64,000 nucleotides of DNA from JAUVXJ01 sp964577995 (GTDB taxonomy: Bacteria > Chloroflexota > Anaerolineae > UBA7937 > B3-Chlor), in contig CAZOBP010000002.1 of the NCBI GenBank assembly GCA_964577995.1, positions 16,286 to 80,285 of the forward strand, read 5' to 3'. The notes under the pieces were generated by a model. The model searched no databases and was not told the DNA's origin. It saw only the letters and a program-made list of their open reading frames with translations. Of the stretch, positions 16,838 through 26,185 are shown piece by piece. The translations under genes and the position numbers were made by a program. The stretch's first letter is position 1, and each line of letters begins with the position of its first letter.

Positions 16838-19800
16838 GTGACAGACGAGCGCATGACCAGGGAGCAGTTGATGGGCGAGGTGCTCGAGCTACGGCACAAA
16901 GTCGCCGAACTGGAGTCATTGGAGCAGGGGGGGAGGAGGGCCGAGGAGGAGGCCCGCAAGGAGCGGGACAAGACCCAGAAATACCTCGACGTCGCAGGGG
17001 TGATCTTCGTGGTCATCGGCGTAAACGAAGAGGTGGAGCTTGTCAACAAGCAGGGCTGTGAGGTTCTGGGGTACGACGAGCATGAGATCGTCGGCCGGAA
17101 CTGGTTCGAGACGTTTCTCCCGGCCCGAGTCAGGGATGACGTGCGGGCGGTTTTCACCTCACTGATGAACGGCGCTCTCGAGCCGGCCGAACGTTATGAG
17201 AATCCCATCCTGGCCAAGGCCGGGGAGGAGCGCACCATCGTCTGGCACAATACTGTTCTCACGGACGAAACAGGTGTCATTGTCGGGGCTATCTCGTCAG
17301 GGCAGGACATTACTGAGCGCAGGCAGGCGGAAAAGGCCTTACGAGAGAGTGAGAGGAGCTTCAGGGCACTGGCCGACAATGCCAGTGATGGTATTCTCAT
17401 CGGGACGAGTAGTGGTCTACACATATACGCCAATCGACGGGCAGCAGAGATCACAGGCTACGAAGCGGATGAGTTGGTGGATATGGGGATTCGAGATCTC
17501 GTCCATCCCGATGAGCTGTCGACGGTTCTCGAGACCTACAGGAAGCGATTGGAGGGCCAATCGGCTCCGCGCCACTACGAGACGCGCTTTGTGCGGAACG
17601 ACGGGACGACGGTGGCGGTGGAGTTGGCGGGTGCGAAGACCGTCTGGCAGGGACTGCCCGCCGACCTAGTTCTCTTTCGCGACATAGCCGAGCGCAAGCA
17701 GGCCGAGACCGAACTCAGAGATTCCGAGGAGCGACTCAGAACACTGTTCGAGTCCGCGCCCGTGGCCTACTACCTGAATGATCTGCGAGGGACATTCCTC
17801 GACGGCAATAGAGCTGCGGAGCAACTGTTCGGCTACGCACGGGAGGAGTTGGTCGGAAGCAGCCTCCTGGAGCTGAGACTGCTCTCCGCAGACCAGCTTC
17901 CTCGCTCCTCTGCTCTCCTGGCCAGAAGTGCTATGGGTGACGCTACCGGCCCCGATGAGTTCGTGCTGAACCGCAGAGACGGCACGGAGGTCGCCATGGA
18001 GATAAGCACATACCCGGTCAAGTTGAAGGGCGACTCTGTGATCCTCGGTATTGCCAGGGACATCACCCAGAGTAAAGATGCTGAAGAGGCGCTGAGGGAG
18101 AACGAACAGCGCTATCGCGGGTTGTTCGAGAACTCTCCCATCGCCCTCTGGGAGGAGGATGCCTCGGAAGTCAAGAGATACATAGATGAACTGCGTGCCT
18201 CGGGTGTCAAGGACTACAGGAGCTACTTTGGCAGTCACCCAGGGGCCGTTCGCGAGTGCACGGGATTGGTCAGAATACTCGACGTGAATCAGGCTACCCT
18301 GGACTTGTACGGGGCAGAGAGTAAGGAGGAACTGCTGGCAGGTCTGGACCAGGTACTCGCCGAAGGCTCGTATGACATCTTCAAGGAGGAAGTGCTTGCC
18401 ATCGCCGAAGGCAGAACCCAATTCGATGCTGAGACGAGAGCGCGAACTCTCTCGGGCGAGGCCCGGGATATTGCCTTGAGATGGACGGTGGCCCCTGGCT
18501 GCGAGGAGACCTTCTCGAGCGTGTTGGTCTCAGACATAGATGTCACTGAGCGCACAAGGGCGGAAAGGGAGATCAGGCATCGCACGAGCCAGTTGACTCT
18601 TGTCAACAAAGTGGGGCAAAGGCTGGCTCCCATCCTGGAGTCTGTCCAGCTCTACACGATGGTGGTCCAGGCTGTCCAGGAGGAGTTCGGCTACCAGATG
18701 GTCGGCTTCTTCTTGGTGAGAGGCGACGAGTTGGTCGTGGAGGCGGCGGCTGGACCCTTTAAGGAATCCATCCCGGTGGGGCACAGTCAGAAGATAGGCG
18801 AAGGCACCCTGGGCTGGGTGGCCGAGCACGGAAAGCCGTTGCTGGTCAACGATGCAAGCGAGGAATCTCGCTTCTTGGAGGTGGAGACACTAGACATCGC
18901 AGCCGAGCTGGACGTGCCCGTGACTGTCGCTGGTCAGACGATAGGCGTGATAGCGGTCGCGAGTGACTCTGCCAACGTCTTTTCCGAGACGGACGTCACG
19001 GCCATGGAGGCGATAGCCGGTCAGGTTGCCCGCGCCATCGAGAACTCCCGGCTGTACGAGCAGGAGCGGCGTCGCGGGATTCAGAGAGAGACGATCGCCG
19101 AAGTGGGGCGGGCGATCGCCGCTATTCTGGACATGGACACTCTGCTCTCACGGGTTGTGGAACTGGTGGCACAGAACTTCGGATACTATGCAGTGAATGT
19201 GTTCGAGGTCGATGCAGCGTCTGAATACGCTGCCTTCAGAGCCTCAACGGTGGAATCCGAGGGCAGCGGGCGGGAAGGTCTCCGGCTCAGAGTAGGTGAG
19301 GAGGGGATTGTGGGATGGGTAGCCGGCAGTGGGCAACCGCTGATGGTCGATGACGTCAGTCGCGAGCCCCGTTTCCGATTCGACCCGGCGGTTGCTGACA
19401 CACGTTCAGAGGTGGCGGTACCCATCAGGCTTGGAGACAAGGTCGTCGGCGTGTTGGACGTGCTCAGTGATGAGGTAGATGCCTTCGACGAGAGCGTTTT
19501 GGGGACCCTGGAAACTCTGGCGCACTCACTGGCCGTGGCCATGGAGAACGCCCGCCTGTATGAGGAGGAGAGGAGACGATCTGAGGAACTATCGGCGCTC
19601 CTGGATACGGCGCAAGCCCTGGCCTCGTCGCTGGACTTGGAGGAGGTTTTGGAGATCGTAGCGCGCCAGGTGAAGGCACTGACCCAAGCGGACGGTGGTC
19701 GTATCTACTTGTTGGAGCCCGATGGGCAGACGCTACGGCCCCTTGTGGCGCTGGGGGTGGAGGCGGAAGAGATGATGGCCTTCTCCTTTGGCATTGGGCA

Positions 19801-21190
19801 GGGCATTACTGGCCAAGTGGCTGCCACAGGGAATGCAGAGGTGGTGAATGATGTCCATAGGGATCCGAGAGGCTTGCACATCCCCGGGACCACACAAGAA
19901 CCGATGTCTATGCTGTGTGTGCCACTTGCCATCAAGGGGGATGTGGCAGGAGTGATGGCAGTGTCTAGGTTCGGAGAGCGGCCCTTCGATGACCAGGATC
20001 TCCAGTTGGCGATCAGCATGGCGAGCCATGCGGCGACCGCCATCGAGAACTCCCGGCTCTATCAATCGGTTGCTGACAGAGAGACCAAACTCCGGGACCA
20101 GATCGAATCTGCCGCCGATGCCATCTTCAATCTGGATCCCCAGGGGAGGTTAACGCTCTTCAACGGGGAGGCGGAGAGGCTCTCTGGCTTCAGGCGCGAT
20201 GAGGTATTGGGATACCACTACACTCAGATGCTGTGGCCGGAGCAGACCGAGCAGATGCGCAGTCTGCTGTCGCCCGATGTCGGTGGGGAAGTATTACAGC
20301 AAGCCTATGAGATCGATTTCCTCGACAAGTGGGGACAGCGGGTTCCTATGGAGATCCGCGTCAGCGCTCTCGAGCGTGCAGGACGTCTGGAGGGCTGGCA
20401 AGTCATCGGTCGGGATGTCAGCGAGCGACGGCGTCTTGAGGAGATGAAGAGCCAGTTCCTGGCTACCGTGTCGCATGATTTGAGAACGCCCTTGGCATCA
20501 ATCATGGGTTTCACCGAGATGCTTGTGGAGGGAAGCCCCGGTCCCTTGACAGAGATACAGGATGAGTTCCTCGGGATAGTCTTCGAGAACTCCCAGCGCC
20601 TGATGGCTCTGGTCAACGATCTCCTGGACATCTCCAAGTTGGAGGTTGGGCGGACCAGCCTGGTGGTGAAGACCATAGAGTTGCCGCGCCTGATCGCTGG
20701 TGTGATTGACGAGATGAGCCCGCTGACCTACAGGAAGAACATCTCGCTCGAGGTAGACTGTGCAGAGACGCTGCCCCCGACACAAGGCGATCAAAGGCGA
20801 CTGGAGCAGGTCCTCAACAACCTGCTTTCCAACGCAGTGAAGTTCACGCCTGAGGGAGGAAGGGTGGAAGTCAAGGCGGAGCTGGAAGGGGAGCAGTTGG
20901 TGGTCACCGTGAGAGACACGGGTCTCGGCATACCTCCGGACGATCTGCCCCATCTGTTTCAGCCGTTTCACCGAGGTGGGAATGTGACCGAGCAGGCTAT
21001 CGAGGGGACGGGTCTGGGCCTGAGCATTGCCAAGGCTTTGGTCGAGGCGCACGGTGGCGACATGGGAGTGGAGAGCGAGTTGGGCAAAGGTAGCACGTTC
21101 TGGTTCACGTTACCTGTCAAGGAACCTGCGCTGTCTGAGCCAGTCCAGACCGATGGAGGACCGGATCTGGGATCGTTGCCACGTGGTTGA
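16838..21190 (+). CDS. Large multi-PAS, multi-GAF sensor histidine kinase
   Basis: A 1450-residue soluble kinase. Order: N-terminal coiled coil (1-50), four PAS domains (about 50-165, 168-290, 295-410, 420-575; each closes with an ITERRQAEKAL-like linker), three GAF domains (about 585-735, 745-900, 910-1065), a fifth PAS domain (1075-1195), HisKA with the phosphorylated histidine in LATVSHDLRTPLASIMGF, and HATPase with NNLLSNAVKFTPEGG (N box), DTGLGIPP (G1) and GTGLGLSIAK (G2). No membrane helix was found, so it senses cytosolic or diffusible signals. GTG at 16838 follows GGGAGGTGAG. It may feed the HPt and receivers just upstream; it has no receiver of its own. Confidence 0.9.
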   Translation: MTDERMTREQLMGEVLELRHKVAELESLEQGGRRAEEEARKERDKTQKYLDVAGVIFVVIGVNEEVELVNKQGCEVLGYDEHEIVGRNWFETFLPARVRDDVRAVFTSLMNGALEPAERYENPILAKAGEERTIVWHNTVLTDETGVIVGAISSGQDITERRQAEKALRESERSFRALADNASDGILIGTSSGLHIYANRRAAEITGYEADELVDMGIRDLVHPDELSTVLETYRKRLEGQSAPRHYETRFVRNDGTTVAVELAGAKTVWQGLPADLVLFRDIAERKQAETELRDSEERLRTLFESAPVAYYLNDLRGTFLDGNRAAEQLFGYAREELVGSSLLELRLLSADQLPRSSALLARSAMGDATGPDEFVLNRRDGTEVAMEISTYPVKLKGDSVILGIARDITQSKDAEEALRENEQRYRGLFENSPIALWEEDASEVKRYIDELRASGVKDYRSYFGSHPGAVRECTGLVRILDVNQATLDLYGAESKEELLAGLDQVLAEGSYDIFKEEVLAIAEGRTQFDAETRARTLSGEARDIALRWTVAPGCEETFSSVLVSDIDVTERTRAEREIRHRTSQLTLVNKVGQRLAPILESVQLYTMVVQAVQEEFGYQMVGFFLVRGDELVVEAAAGPFKESIPVGHSQKIGEGTLGWVAEHGKPLLVNDASEESRFLEVETLDIAAELDVPVTVAGQTIGVIAVASDSANVFSETDVTAMEAIAGQVARAIENSRLYEQERRRGIQRETIAEVGRAIAAILDMDTLLSRVVELVAQNFGYYAVNVFEVDAASEYAAFRASTVESEGSGREGLRLRVGEEGIVGWVAGSGQPLMVDDVSREPRFRFDPAVADTRSEVAVPIRLGDKVVGVLDVLSDEVDAFDESVLGTLETLAHSLAVAMENARLYEEERRRSEELSALLDTAQALASSLDLEEVLEIVARQVKALTQADGGRIYLLEPDGQTLRPLVALGVEAEEMMAFSFGIGQGITGQVAATGNAEVVNDVHRDPRGLHIPGTTQEPMSMLCVPLAIKGDVAGVMAVSRFGERPFDDQDLQLAISMASHAATAIENSRLYQSVADRETKLRDQIESAADAIFNLDPQGRLTLFNGEAERLSGFRRDEVLGYHYTQMLWPEQTEQMRSLLSPDVGGEVLQQAYEIDFLDKWGQRVPMEIRVSALERAGRLEGWQVIGRDVSERRRLEEMKSQFLATVSHDLRTPLASIMGFTEMLVEGSPGPLTEIQDEFLGIVFENSQRLMALVNDLLDISKLEVGRTSLVVKTIELPRLIAGVIDEMSPLTYRKNISLEVDCAETLPPTQGDQRRLEQVLNNLLSNAVKFTPEGGRVEVKAELEGEQLVVTVRDTGLGIPPDDLPHLFQPFHRGGNVTEQAIEGTGLGLSIAKALVEAHGGDMGVESELGKGSTFWFTLPVKEPALSEPVQTDGGPDLGSLPRG

Positions 21191-21340
21191 CAGGTGGGAA
21201 TGGGTTTTTGAGGGAGTTGCTGGGCAAGCTATCTCCTCGCCGACGGCGGAGAACGGACCCTGGCGTGGTCCACTTCCCACTCTGGGTGCGCCGGGTGCCA
21301 GGCTCCATGATCCGCTCGCAGTGTCTTGAAGGGGCCTTGC

Positions 21341-21368
21341 TTGCAATGGGGGCATACCTGGGTATAAT
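21341..21368 (+). promoter_or_regulatory. Sigma-70 type promoter of the ferredoxin gene
   Basis: TTGCAA at 21341-21346 and TATAAT at 21363-21368 with a 16-base spacer, 63 bases before the ferredoxin ATG. Confidence 0.7.
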
Positions 21369-21431
21369 TAGCAGTGGCGACCCGCAGGAGCGGGGACTAT
21401 CTTTGTAGAAGCGTGGAAAGGAGAGTTCGAA

Positions 21432-21701
21432 ATGGCCTACAAGATCGATCCGGACGAGTGCATCGCCTGCGCAGCTTGCGAGGAGGAGTGCCCCAACGAA
21501 GCCATCAGTGAGGGTGACGAGGTGTACGTCATAGACGCCGCCAAGTGCACCGAGTGCGTGGGCTTCTTTGAGGAGTCGCAGTGTGCGCTGGTCTGCCCGG
21601 TGGACGCTTGCGCCCCCGATCCGGACAACGAGGAGACCCAGGAGGAGCTGCTGGAGAAGTTCAAGAAGCTGCATCCGGACAAGGAGCCCAAGCTTTTCTA
21701 G
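21432..21701 (+). CDS. 2[4Fe-4S] ferredoxin
   Basis: An 89-residue ferredoxin. The first cluster motif is CIACAACEEECPNEAIS (CxxCxxCxxxCP). The second is CTECVGFFEESQCALVCP, with the eight-residue insertion between CxxC and CxxxCP seen in YfhL/Chromatium-type ferredoxins, which carry one very low-potential cluster (family knowledge). The C-terminus is a charged helix (EELLEKFKKLHPDKE). AAAGGAGAG precedes the ATG. It has its own promoter and terminator, so it is monocistronic. It is a possible partner for the HdrA/Nuo cluster and the hydroxybenzoyl-CoA reductase-like enzyme. Confidence 0.92.
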   Translation: MAYKIDPDECIACAACEEECPNEAISEGDEVYVIDAAKCTECVGFFEESQCALVCPVDACAPDPDNEETQEELLEKFKKLHPDKEPKLF

Positions 21702-21749
21702 GGAGCTTCCTGCGATCGCAGACGGTGTCCTCTAGACCAATTGCCGAAG

Positions 21750-21801
21750 AAAAAGCCCGGGAAACGGGAGTGTCCGTACTCCCTCCCACCCAGGCTTTTT
21801 T
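21750..21801 (+). terminator. Intrinsic terminator after ferredoxin
   Basis: AAAAAGCC at 21750-21757 pairs with GGCTTTTT near 21793-21800; the inner arms CGGGAG and CTCCC pair further in. The T run on the plus strand and the A run on the minus strand suggest that it works in both directions. Confidence 0.85.
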
Positions 21802-21946
21802 GCTGTCCGCCACCCGCTTGGTGTTGGCCTCTCCCGACGTCAGGCGGCCACACCTGCGCACGCGGAACGGCTTCCGAGTGCCTGGCGAGTGGTTCTCTCT
21901 GGCCCAGAGTGGCGAGAAGTGATGCCGAGGCTTAGCACGCTGGTGG

Positions 21947-22132
21947 TCACACGAAGGCGTTGATCAGCAGAACGAGAGGCGTCTCGAGTGGCGCCGGCGT
22001 TGGTGTGGGTGGAGTCGGTGAGGGCATGGCGGTCAGCACATAGCCTATGGCCATGCTTATGACCACCAGGAGACTTAAGATGATGAAGAGGATCTGACTG
22101 GTTCGGGGTTTCTGCGATCGTTTTCGAGCCAA
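21947..22132 (-). CDS. Small single-pass membrane protein of unknown function
   Basis: A 61-residue protein: a basic head (ARKRSQKPRTSQ), one membrane helix (ILFIILSLLVVISMAIGYVL), a proline/threonine-rich linker and a short hydrophobic end. The TTG start at 22132 is supported by GGGAGG five bases upstream and by a promoter (TTGCAT, 17 bases, TACAAT) about 30 bases before it. The basic head followed by a helix is the pattern of a cytoplasm-in, outside-tail protein. No family was recognised. It lies between the ferredoxin and a histidine kinase and is transcribed away from the kinase. Confidence 0.65.
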   Translation of the reverse strand: MARKRSQKPRTSQILFIILSLLVVISMAIGYVLTAMPSPTPPTPTPAPLETPLVLLINAFV

Positions 22133-22162
22133 CTGCTCCTCCCTTGACAGGACTTCTGCTTT

Positions 22163-22191
22163 ATTGTAAGACAGTTATCGCCGGGATGCAA
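22163..22191 (-). promoter_or_regulatory. Sigma-70 type promoter of the small membrane protein
   Basis: On the minus strand TTGCAT (22186-22191) and TACAAT (22163-22168), 17 bases apart, ending 31 bases before the TTG start at 22132. Confidence 0.65.
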
Positions 22192-22409
22192 AGTGACATG
22201 GTCGAACGAGCAGCCGGAGCATGTCCAGGTTCCGGGGTAGGTGGATCGGGAGGGGCGGTCCTGGGAGAGGGAGGTAGGGGCAGACCCTGTATCTCGGTCG
22301 CCGCATCTCGAGGCGGAGACGGGCACTCAGCTGCTGGAACAGGGTGTCGAGATCTGGCACGCCCGCCATCGGGAGTCGTCTTGATTGGGCAGCAGCGTGC
22401 GTCCCTTGC

Positions 22410-22438
22410 TTGACTTTGGGACCTAGCGATGGTAAGAT
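22410..22438 (+). promoter_or_regulatory. Sigma-70 type promoter of the GAF histidine kinase
   Basis: TTGACT at 22410-22415 and TAAGAT at 22433-22438, 17 bases apart, about 54 bases before the kinase start at 22492. Confidence 0.65.
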
Positions 22439-22491
22439 GCGACGCGTGCCTCCAGGTCGTGCTCGGCGACACAGACTAGCGCGAGGCTTGT

Positions 22492-24831
22492 GTGACTGTG
22501 TGTTCGGCAACAGGCGACGTCGAGGATTGCGGATCCGGTGCTTCGCACCGTGAGTTGATGGCACTCGATGCGCTTGTCAAATCGAGTGCGGAATCCGCAG
22601 ATCTAGACGAAGTGCTCTGGCTTGCCCTGGACAGGATTGCGGAGATCACAGGGCTTGAGATCGCCTACGTCAGCCTGTATGACGAGGAGAGGCGGGAACT
22701 GGAGGTCGTCGCCCATACGGCTCGGGACGAGGACCCTTCTGGCAAGGATAGTTGGACGATGTTGCCCCAGGACCTTGTGGGGCGAGTTGCTCGCACGGCG
22801 GAAGCAGTATTGGTTGAGGACACCTGGGTAGATCCCAGATTCTCCGATGGGACGGCTGCGCAGCCGCAAGTTCGTAGCGCTGCGAGCATACCGCTCAAGT
22901 CTAGAGGGACCGTGTTGGGCGTCTTGAGCGTGGCGAGTGCACAGCCGTTTCGATTCACCCCCCTTCATCAGGCCTTCTTGTCCGTCCTGGCTGGTCAACT
23001 GAGTTGGGCGATTGAGAGCACCGTTCTGCGAGAGAGGCTGAATAGCTCTCGGCTCCATCTGCGAGAACGGGTCAAGGAACTCAGCATCCTCTATGACGTT
23101 AGCCGGGAAGCTCTGGTGGCTGAGAACGTTGAACGCTTCTTGACCTTTGTGGCCCGGCGACTACCGGCCTCGATGCAGCACCAGCGGGCGAAGGCAGTCG
23201 TGTTCTGCAGCGCGGGGACCTGCGACTACTCGACGTGGTCAGACAATGTGGACGAGGCCATCGCGGAGAGGTTGGCCGTCGTCCCTGGTGAGGGGACACT
23301 GGGCAAGCTCCTGGTCGATAGGGGAGTGCTCTTGGAGTATGCAATCTCCAGGCTGGACGATCTCCTGGGGGAGTGCGACGTCAAGTCCGTGCTGGCGGTA
23401 CCGGTCTTCGTCAACGGGGAGACGATAGGCTCGATTGCCGTGTACTACCAGAATGATAGATGGCGCTTCCTGGAGGAGGAGATCGATCTGCTTCGCGGGA
23501 TCTCAGAGCAAGTGGCGCAGTACCTCGCGCGGGATGCCATAGAACGGGAGAACCAGCGCCACGTTCAAGAGGTTTCCACTCTCTTCGAGGTCTCCAAGGC
23601 ACTTGCATCTGTCGTGGATATTGAGGGGCTACTGCCCGCCATCCAACACACGCTGATGGAGGCGGTCGGACCTGCCGAAGCCGGGGTTCTCTTGCTGTTC
23701 GACAAGGTGACGGGGATGCTCCGGGTTGCATCCTCTTTCGGCTACGACGTCGAGACCTTGCACAGGGTCAGCTTGCGAACAGGCGAGTCCATATCCGGCC
23801 AAGTGTTCGAATCTGGCATGCCGGGGGTCTGGAGCACTCCAGACGAGTCTGAGTCTGCCATGGCCACCATGACCGCGCACAACCGTGAGTTCTTCAGGCA
23901 GGCATCGCGCGGTCTGGACTTTCCCAGAAGTGCAATTGGCGTACCGCTCATATATCGGGATGAGAAGATTGGCGTGCTCACGCTGGAGACCTTTGGCAGC
24001 GCTGAGTGGTTCTCGGGGTCACACGTTCCGTTCCTGCAAGCCCTTGCCGAGTTGTTGGTCATCAATCTAACTCAGATCCGACTGCTACAGGAGACAGAGG
24101 AAGCTCGGGCCGTGCAGGAGGCGGACCGGTTGAGATCGGAACTGATCGCGGCGTTGGCGCATGATATGCGCACCCCGCTGACCTCCATACAGGGTTACGC
24201 GTCGGCGTTGTTGCTCGACGACGTCGAGTGGGACGAAACATCCCGGGCAAGACAGTTGCAGATCATAGAAGCGGAGGCCAGGGATCTGCAGGCCATGGTC
24301 CAGGACTTGCTGGAATCATCTATTGTCGACGCCGGCCTGCTGACATTGGCTAAGGAACCCACTCTGGTGCCTCGCCTGGTCGAGAGTCTAGTGCGTGAGA
24401 TGGCTCGTCGCACGGCAAGGCATCGATTTGTGCTAAGCTTCCCCGCTGACTTTCCGATCATAGATGCGGACCCCCGGCGTCTCGAGCAAGTGATACGCAA
24501 CGTGCTCGACAATGCCGTGAAGTATTCGCCTGACGGCGGGCTGGTGGTCGTAAGGGGGCAGGTGGCTGGTGACGAGGTCATCATCAGCGTGGCCGACAAT
24601 GGCGTGGGAATCGCCCCAGAACACCTGAACCGACTCTTCGAGAAGTTCTTCCGGGTGAAGTCGCCCATTGGTGAAAAAGTGCGGGGCACGGGACTTGGGC
24701 TTCCAGTATCCCGCACTATAGTGGAAAGCCACGGCGGCAGGATCTGGGCCGAGAGCGAGGTGGGCAAGGGAACGACCATGTACTTCTCTCTGCCCTGCCG
24801 GCAAGGCGCAGATACACATGCATCCGACTGA
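22492..24831 (+). CDS. GAF-domain sensor histidine kinase
   Basis: A 779-residue soluble kinase with three GAF domains (about residues 25-185, 200-350, 365-530), HisKA with the phosphorylated histidine in IAALAHDMRTPLTSIQGY near residue 560, and HATPase with RNVLDNAVKYSPDGG, DNGVGIAP and GTGLGLPVSRTIVESHGG. Start at GTG 22492 is not certain; an ATG at 22558 (MALDALVKSS) lies closer to the first GAF domain. A 6-bp hairpin (CTGACG/CGTCAG) spans its end, just before the glutamate dehydrogenase gene. The OmpR-type regulator at 26186 beyond that gene may be its partner (inference). Confidence 0.9.
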   Translation: MTVCSATGDVEDCGSGASHRELMALDALVKSSAESADLDEVLWLALDRIAEITGLEIAYVSLYDEERRELEVVAHTARDEDPSGKDSWTMLPQDLVGRVARTAEAVLVEDTWVDPRFSDGTAAQPQVRSAASIPLKSRGTVLGVLSVASAQPFRFTPLHQAFLSVLAGQLSWAIESTVLRERLNSSRLHLRERVKELSILYDVSREALVAENVERFLTFVARRLPASMQHQRAKAVVFCSAGTCDYSTWSDNVDEAIAERLAVVPGEGTLGKLLVDRGVLLEYAISRLDDLLGECDVKSVLAVPVFVNGETIGSIAVYYQNDRWRFLEEEIDLLRGISEQVAQYLARDAIERENQRHVQEVSTLFEVSKALASVVDIEGLLPAIQHTLMEAVGPAEAGVLLLFDKVTGMLRVASSFGYDVETLHRVSLRTGESISGQVFESGMPGVWSTPDESESAMATMTAHNREFFRQASRGLDFPRSAIGVPLIYRDEKIGVLTLETFGSAEWFSGSHVPFLQALAELLVINLTQIRLLQETEEARAVQEADRLRSELIAALAHDMRTPLTSIQGYASALLLDDVEWDETSRARQLQIIEAEARDLQAMVQDLLESSIVDAGLLTLAKEPTLVPRLVESLVREMARRTARHRFVLSFPADFPIIDADPRRLEQVIRNVLDNAVKYSPDGGLVVVRGQVAGDEVIISVADNGVGIAPEHLNRLFEKFFRVKSPIGEKVRGTGLGLPVSRTIVESHGGRIWAESEVGKGTTMYFSLPCRQGADTHASD

Positions 24832-24872
24832 CGCTCATCCGTCAGACTAAAATGTAAGGAGAATGGAGAATC

Positions 24873-26120
24873 ATGGATAAGCTGAACCCGTTCGAGATCG
24901 CGCAGAGGCAGCTAGATGAAGCTGCGGAGATCCTGGGCCTCGACCCAGGGATGCATGCCCTTCTGCGAGAGCCGCTGCGGGAGCTGCACGTGACCCTCCC
25001 GGTCAGGATGGACGATGGTTCCGTGGAGGTCTTCAAAGGCTTCCGTGTACAGTACAACGACGCCCGCGGCCCAGCCAAGGGCGGCCTGCGCTTTCATCCG
25101 GAGGAGACCATTGACACTGTGCGGGCTTTGGCCGCCTGGATGACCTGGAAGACTGCGGTGGTGGACATACCGCTGGGAGGCGGCAAAGGGGGAATAATCT
25201 GCAACCCCAAGGAGATGTCTCAGGCTGAGTTGGAGCGACTGAGCAGGGCGTACATTCGGCAAGTGGGTCGCATACTGGGACCCAAGTCAGACGTTCCGGC
25301 GCCTGACGTGTATACGAACCCTCAGATCATGGCCTGGATGATGGACGAGTACTCCGTGATGCAGGGGCACAGCGAGCCCGGCGTCATTACGGGCAAGCCG
25401 TTGGCCCTGGGAGGGTCTGCCGGCCGTATGGATGCCACGGCCAGAGGAGGCATGTATTGTCTGCGTGAAGCAGGCAAGGTGCTGGGCATCGACTTGAAGG
25501 GTGCTACCACTGCCATCCAAGGCTATGGCAACGCTGGCTACTACGGCCAGGTCCTTGGGGAGGAGTTGCTGGGGCTGAATGTCATCTGCGTGAGCGACTC
25601 GAGGGGCGGAATCGTCTGCGACGGTGGCCTGGAGTGCGAAGAGGTCAAGGGCCACAAGGACGAGACCGGTACTTGTGTGGGCCTACCCGACTCCGAGCCC
25701 ATCAGCAACGAGGAGCTGCTGGAGTTGGACGTGGACGTGCTGGTTCCGGCCGCGCTGGAGAACGTCATCACCGAGGAGAACGCTCATCGGGTGAAGGCGA
25801 AGATCGTGGTCGAACTTGCCAATGGACCTACGACACCGGAAGCCGACAGAATACTCCACGAGAACGGGGTATACGTCATTCCCGATTTCCTGTGCAACGC
25901 CGGAGGAGTCGTCGTCTCCTACTTCGAGGGAGTGCAGAACGCCTACAACTACTACTGGGACCTCGAGGAGGTTTACGAAAGGCTGGATCGGAAGATGACA
26001 GCCGCCTTCCACGCGGTGCACGAGATGGCTCAAGCCAAGGGGGTACACAACCGGCTGGCGGCCTATCTGGTGGCAGTGGCCAGGGTCGCCGACGCCGTGA
26101 AACTCCGTGGCTGGGCGTGA
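24873..26120 (+). CDS. gdhA: Glutamate dehydrogenase
   Basis: A 415-residue Glu/Leu/Phe/Val dehydrogenase. The dimerisation domain has the substrate-site lysines in RGPAKGGLRFHP and IPLGGGKGGIICNP and the hinge motif GPKSDVPAPDVYTNPQIM, all as in hexameric catabolic or ammonia-assimilating GDH. The Rossmann domain begins near residue 210 with AIQGYGNAGYYG (GxGNxG). VELANGPTTPEAD near 318 and FLCNAGGVVVSYFE near 345 complete the family pattern. It links 2-oxoglutarate and ammonia to glutamate with NAD(P)H. ATG at 24873 follows TAAGGAG. The glutamate-synthase-like genes 8 kb downstream make glutamate/2-oxoglutarate redox a theme of this region. Confidence 0.95.
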   Translation: MDKLNPFEIAQRQLDEAAEILGLDPGMHALLREPLRELHVTLPVRMDDGSVEVFKGFRVQYNDARGPAKGGLRFHPEETIDTVRALAAWMTWKTAVVDIPLGGGKGGIICNPKEMSQAELERLSRAYIRQVGRILGPKSDVPAPDVYTNPQIMAWMMDEYSVMQGHSEPGVITGKPLALGGSAGRMDATARGGMYCLREAGKVLGIDLKGATTAIQGYGNAGYYGQVLGEELLGLNVICVSDSRGGIVCDGGLECEEVKGHKDETGTCVGLPDSEPISNEELLELDVDVLVPAALENVITEENAHRVKAKIVVELANGPTTPEADRILHENGVYVIPDFLCNAGGVVVSYFEGVQNAYNYYWDLEEVYERLDRKMTAAFHAVHEMAQAKGVHNRLAAYLVAVARVADAVKLRGWA

Positions 26121-26185
26121 ACCATCAGTAGCACCCTGGGGAGGAGGTCGCCGGGCAGCGCCAACTGGAATTGGCGGGATGCGAA

